Assembly (NCBI RefSeq): GCF_946887195.1 | Contig: NZ_CAMPKE010000001.1 | Coordinates: forward strand, 1-64,000 | Direction of reading: 5' to 3' | Source of the DNA: an uncultured Halomonas sp. | Lineage (GTDB): Bacteria > Pseudomonadota > Gammaproteobacteria > Pseudomonadales > Halomonadaceae | Length of the DNA stretch: 64,000 bases | Shown here: positions 61,107 through 64,000 of the stretch, piece by piece | How positions within the stretch are numbered: the first letter of the stretch is position 1 | Layout: every line of letters starts with the position of its first letter | Notes under the pieces: generated by a model | Databases searched by the model: none | Told to the model about the DNA's origin: nothing | The model's input: only the letters and a program-made list of their open reading frames with translations | Translations under genes and position numbers: made by a program

Positions 61107-61823
61107 ATGATCGACAGCCGCAGAGTCATTGCTATCATCCCAGCGCGTGGCGGTAGCAAAACCATCCCCAAGAAGAATCTTCGATCCCTGAATGGCAAAC
61201 CATTGATCGCTTGGTCCCTGGAACTTGCCAGGCTTGTAAAGGAAATCGACCGGGTCATCGTTTCAACCGATAATACCGACATTGCCGACGTCGCATTGGA
61301 GTATGGCGCTGAGGTTTATATGCGCCCGCCGGAGCTTGCCGCGGATAGCTCATTGGTTCTGGATGCGGTCATCAACCTGGCGCAACGTCTAAAGGAAGAG
61401 GGTGAGAGCGCCGTTTATGGCCTCTTGTTGGAGCCGACCTGTCCATTCAGGCAGGCGGCCGATGTGCAGTCATGTCTTTTTCGATTGCACTACGATGCGC
61501 ACGATTCGGTAGCCACATTCAAACCCGCCGAATTGAATCCGCATCGATCCTGGCGAATCGATAATGGCATACCCGAGACGTTCATCGATGGCAGCGTGCC
61601 TTGGCTGCCTCGCCAGAAACTGCCCGAGGCCTACCAGCTCAGCGGCGAAGTTTACGCTTTCCGCTTCGACAAACTCGGGCTTGCGAGCCGAGGGATGCTG
61701 TTCGGCCGATCGGGGGCGGTAATCGTCAATGCTCAGTACTCCCTGGATATCGACAACGAGCGCGATTTCCGCATGGCAGAATTCATCGTTAGCGAGTGGA
61801 ATCATGAACAGATCACTGCATGA
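61107..61823 (+). CDS. legF: CMP-nonulosonic acid (CMP-legionaminate) synthetase (238 aa)
   Basis: Activates the nonulosonic acid with CTP to the CMP donor used by the transferase. The P-loop-like [19 protein letters not shown] is at the N terminus; [39 protein letters not shown] and [11 protein letters not shown], with the metal-binding DIDxxxD motif, complete the family pattern. The ATG at 61107 (AGGTGG upstream) starts just before the P-loop. It overlaps the following SDR gene by 20 bases. The exact sugar substrate is inferred from the operon. Confidence 0.93.
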   Translation: MIDSRRVIAIIPARGGSKTIPKKNLRSLNGKPLIAWSLELARLVKEIDRVIVSTDNTDIADVALEYGAEVYMRPPELAADSSLVLDAVINLAQRLKEEGESAVYGLLLEPTCPFRQAADVQSCLFRLHYDAHDSVATFKPAELNPHRSWRIDNGIPETFIDGSVPWLPRQKLPEAYQLSGEVYAFRFDKLGLASRGMLFGRSGAVIVNAQYSLDIDNERDFRMAEFIVSEWNHEQITA

Positions 61824-62601
61824 CTTGATGGACCTCACAGGGCGCACCGCGCTGGTTAGCGGAGGCGCCGGTCATTTGGGTAGCGCCATGGGTGAAGCGC
61901 TCGCCGAGTTGGGGGCCAATGTGGTTCTGGCCAGCCGCGATGGGCAACAGTGCCAGGCGATGGCGGCAAGGTTGCGTGACATGGGCCCGGCGGGTCGCCA
62001 TCGCGGTATCGAGCTCGATGTCACCGATAAGGACTCGGTAGCGCGCTGCGTAGAGACTCTGAACGATCGTTATGGTGGCCTGGATATCCTTGTCAACAAT
62101 GCATGGTCCGGCCGTAAGAACAGTTGGGAAAGCATTCAGGAGGATGATTGGTATTACGATGTCGATATCAGCCTCAACTCCGTTTTCCGCATGGTGAAAC
62201 AGTGCTACCCGCTACTAAAAGAAAGATCGGGCTGTATCGTGAATATAGCCTCCATGTATGGGCATGTCGCTCCGGATTATCGGCTCTATGAGGGTACCGA
62301 CCATGCCAACCCTCCGAGTTATGGCGCGGCGAAGGCGGGCGTGCTGCAGTTTACTCGCTATTTGGCGAGCTTCCTTTCACCGGATTCGATCCGCGTCAAC
62401 GCATTGAGCCCGGGAGCGTTTCCCCACGCCATCACCCAGGAGAACGAAGCGTTCATGCAGCGGCTCAGGGACAAGGCGCCGTTGGGAAGGTTGGGTAATC
62501 CGGATGATCTCAAAGGCGCCATAAGCCTGCTGGCCAGCGATGCCGGTGCGTACATGACCGGGCAGAATCTCTGCGTGGATGGTGGCTGGGCGGTTTGGTA
62601 A
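61804..62601 (+). CDS. ptmA: SDR-family oxidoreductase, PtmA-like (265 aa)
   Basis: Classical short-chain dehydrogenase. Cofactor site [21 protein letters not shown], the NNAWS element after LDILVN, catalytic Ser in [14 protein letters not shown], catalytic Tyr/Lys in [12 protein letters not shown], and the C-terminal [19 protein letters not shown]. The DYRLYEG insert between the Ser and Tyr motifs is typical of the SDRs in legionaminic/pseudaminic clusters such as C. jejuni PtmA. Its precise step is uncertain; it is considered to act in precursor supply or in modifying the nonulosonic acid. It overlaps legF. Confidence 0.85.
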   Translation: MNRSLHDLMDLTGRTALVSGGAGHLGSAMGEALAELGANVVLASRDGQQCQAMAARLRDMGPAGRHRGIELDVTDKDSVARCVETLNDRYGGLDILVNNAWSGRKNSWESIQEDDWYYDVDISLNSVFRMVKQCYPLLKERSGCIVNIASMYGHVAPDYRLYEGTDHANPPSYGAAKAGVLQFTRYLASFLSPDSIRVNALSPGAFPHAITQENEAFMQRLRDKAPLGRLGNPDDLKGAISLLASDAGAYMTGQNLCVDGGWAVW

Positions 62602-62655
62602 TGCTTATCAAGCGTGTGTTCCAGACGACAGCCACCTGACAGGGATGAGCAAGAC

Positions 62656-63591
62656 ATGACAACACGTGTAGGCATTATTGGGCTGAGTCAAGGCAATGGG
62701 CACCCATTTTCGTATTCATCGATCATCAACGGCTATTCGGATCGGGGTTTGCATGAGGCGGGCTGGCCGGGGATATACGACTATGTTCGTTGCCGGCATG
62801 CATCGGACTTCGGTGTCGGGGATTTAAAGGTTACGCATGCCTGGACACAGGATTCTTCACAAACGTCTTCTCTCTGTTTAGCCGCCAATATCGAGCACGC
62901 CGTGAGCGCTCCAGAGAATATGATTGGGGAAGTCGACGCCGTCATCATTGCTCGTGACGATCATGCGACGCATCGCTATTTTGCAGAGCCATTTCTCGAT
63001 GCGAACATTCCCGTATTCATCGACAAGCCCTTGACGTTGAACAGAGACGACCTGGAATACTTCACTCCTTTTCTGGAAAAGGGCGTATTGATGTCCTGCT
63101 CGGGCATGCGCTATGCGAAAGAGCTGGATGCACTAAGAAGCGATACGTCTGACTATGGCAATCTTAAAATGGTTCGCGGGGCGATTGTAAATAACTGGGA
63201 GTGTTATGGGATACATTTGCTGGATGCTATCTTTCCGCTACTAAAATCTCGTCCTGTTTCGGTGCGCGCCTTGTCGTCTCATCACGAATGCCTCGCAATC
63301 ACGATGTCGGATGGAATGTCGGTAGTCATCGATGCACTGCACGAAACACCCAAAATTCTCAGGGCCGAGTTTTTCGGATCCAGAAAGATAACCAGCCATG
63401 ACATCAGCGATAACTTTTCCATGTTCCGGCGCCTTCTGTGGGAATTCTGGGGCATGGTCCGCCACCAGCGTCCACCTTATTCACCGCAATGCACCATCGA
63501 TATCATCAATACCCTGATCGCTGGGAAGCAGGCGCTACAGACCAAGAGTGAGGTGGCAATCGATGCCTACAAGCTACAACCAATTGTTTGA
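62656..63591 (+). CDS. Gfo/Idh/MocA-like oxidoreductase in the nonulosonic-acid operon (311 aa)
   Basis: NAD(P)-dependent oxidoreductase fold. The N-terminal Rossmann strand TRVGIIGLSQGNGHPFSY departs from the usual GxGxxG. VDAVIIARDDHATHRYFAEPFLDANIPVFIDKPLT (in outline) is the diagnostic region; VFIDKPLT replaces the common EKP. The C-terminal half is a beta-sheet domain (ATHEC-like ALSSHHECLAITMSDGMSVVI). Similar genes lie beside ptmA and legF in legionaminic clusters and are presumed to alter the sugar or its precursor. The ATG at 62656 is preferred to an in-frame start 14 codons upstream. It overlaps the next gene by 29 bases. Confidence 0.75.
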   Translation: MTTRVGIIGLSQGNGHPFSYSSIINGYSDRGLHEAGWPGIYDYVRCRHASDFGVGDLKVTHAWTQDSSQTSSLCLAANIEHAVSAPENMIGEVDAVIIARDDHATHRYFAEPFLDANIPVFIDKPLTLNRDDLEYFTPFLEKGVLMSCSGMRYAKELDALRSDTSDYGNLKMVRGAIVNNWECYGIHLLDAIFPLLKSRPVSVRALSSHHECLAITMSDGMSVVIDALHETPKILRAEFFGSRKITSHDISDNFSMFRRLLWEFWGMVRHQRPPYSPQCTIDIINTLIAGKQALQTKSEVAIDAYKLQPIV

Positions 63592-64000
63592 TCTTCGCGG
63601 GCGGGTTGCCATCGTCACCGGCGGGCTTGGCATACTGGGTCAGCAGTTTTGCCGGGCGTTGGCTGACTTCGGCGCCCATGTCGTGGTGGCCGACCTCGAT
63701 GGCGATGGCGCCGAGCGCTATGCCCGCGAGCTTGCAAGCGACACCGGTATTGCCTGTGCGGGTTGGGCTTGCGATGTCACCAGCGAGGACTCCATAGAGG
63801 CGCTTATCGGCAGGACGATCGAGCGCTTCGGAGGCATCGATATCCTGCACAACAATGCCGCCAGCAAAGCCGACGACCTCCAGGCCTTTTTCGCTCCCGT
63901 CGAACAATACTCCCTAGCCGAGTGGCGCAAGATCATGACGGTGAACCTCGATGGCGTATTCCTGGTATCGCGCGCGGTAGGGCGACGAATGATCGAGCAG
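63563..64000 (+). CDS. SDR-family oxidoreductase (5' part, runs off the window)
   Basis: 146 codons are visible and no stop is reached. Start ATG at 63563, overlapping the preceding gene, with GAGGTGG upstream. The opening MPTSYNQLFDLRGRVAIVTGG (in outline) leads into the cofactor motif TGGLGILGQQF; then VVVADLDGDG, ACDVTSEDS, and GGIDILHNNAA with the NNA element, and MTVNLDGVFLVSRAVG. The catalytic Ser-Tyr-Lys part lies beyond the window. It is the second SDR of the operon, so two distinct redox modifications of the sugar are plausible. Confidence 0.88.
   Translation, partial: MPTSYNQLFDLRGRVAIVTGGLGILGQQFCRALADFGAHVVVADLDGDGAERYARELASDTGIACAGWACDVTSEDSIEALIGRTIERFGGIDILHNNAASKADDLQAFFAPVEQYSLAEWRKIMTVNLDGVFLVSRAVGRRMIEQ

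Overview
The window reads as a chromosomal segment of a GC-rich, moderately halophilic gammaproteobacterium, most likely Halomonadaceae (Halomonas or a close relative). This rests on the GC-rich codon usage, the acidic proteins, the mixture of families (SapC, LktA-like two-partner exoprotein, tripartite tricarboxylate transporter, JUMPstart-led polysaccharide operons) and two miniature inverted-repeat elements. It is an inference from content, not a taxonomic assignment. No tRNA, rRNA, CRISPR array, integrase or complete insertion sequence was found.

Layout. (1) <1-1114: a GT4 glycosyltransferase on the minus strand, cut by the window edge. (2) 1.3-4.5 kb: three type II toxin-antitoxin loci in a row (parDE, hipBA, higBA), each with its own inverted-repeat operators. 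(3) 4.6-24.8 kb: a two-partner secretion locus with a 5836-residue filamentous exoprotein, its TpsB outer-membrane translocator and a SapC-family protein, behind a strong sigma70-like promoter. (4) 25-35.2 kb: a small unknown gene, an IclR regulator, a minus-strand amino-acid/amine uptake and oxidation operon whose permease is truncated, and a plus-strand operon with HMG-CoA lyase, a class III CoA-transferase and a TctCBA transporter. Two related 141-144 bp MITE-like elements sit at operon ends here. (5) 35.5-40.2 kb: a complete type I secretion operon (ABC ATPase, adaptor, TolC-like channel) with no obvious substrate gene. (6) 40.2-55.6 kb: a Wzx/Wzy-type exopolysaccharide or capsule operon behind a long leader with an ops (RfaH) element: wza-wzb-wzc-wzx-putative GT52-like transferase-wzy-GT2-GT2-ugd-aminotransferase-Tat-exported beta-helix protein-GT2. 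Its middle (about 44.7-50.1 kb) is clearly AT-richer than its surroundings. (7) 55.6-64 kb: a second JUMPstart/ops leader followed by a legionaminic-acid-type nonulosonic acid operon: legB-neuD-legI-legG-ptmE-legF-SDR-Gfo/Idh oxidoreductase-SDR (cut by the window end).

How the parts fit. Regions 3, 5, 6 and 7 all build or export cell-surface material. The two ops-led operons probably make one glycan: the second supplies a CMP-activated nonulosonic acid, and the first supplies UDP-glucuronate, glycosyltransferases, polymerase and export. Within the first operon, the unassigned protein at 46001-47032 has motifs that make it a candidate nonulosonic-acid transferase, and the Tat-exported beta-helix protein at 52780-54651 is a candidate glycan-trimming lyase. 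Neither a priming glycosyltransferase nor a canonical LegC aminotransferase is visible. Region 4 suggests uptake of a branched dicarboxylate that is activated by CoA transfer and cleaved by an HMG-CoA-lyase-type enzyme.
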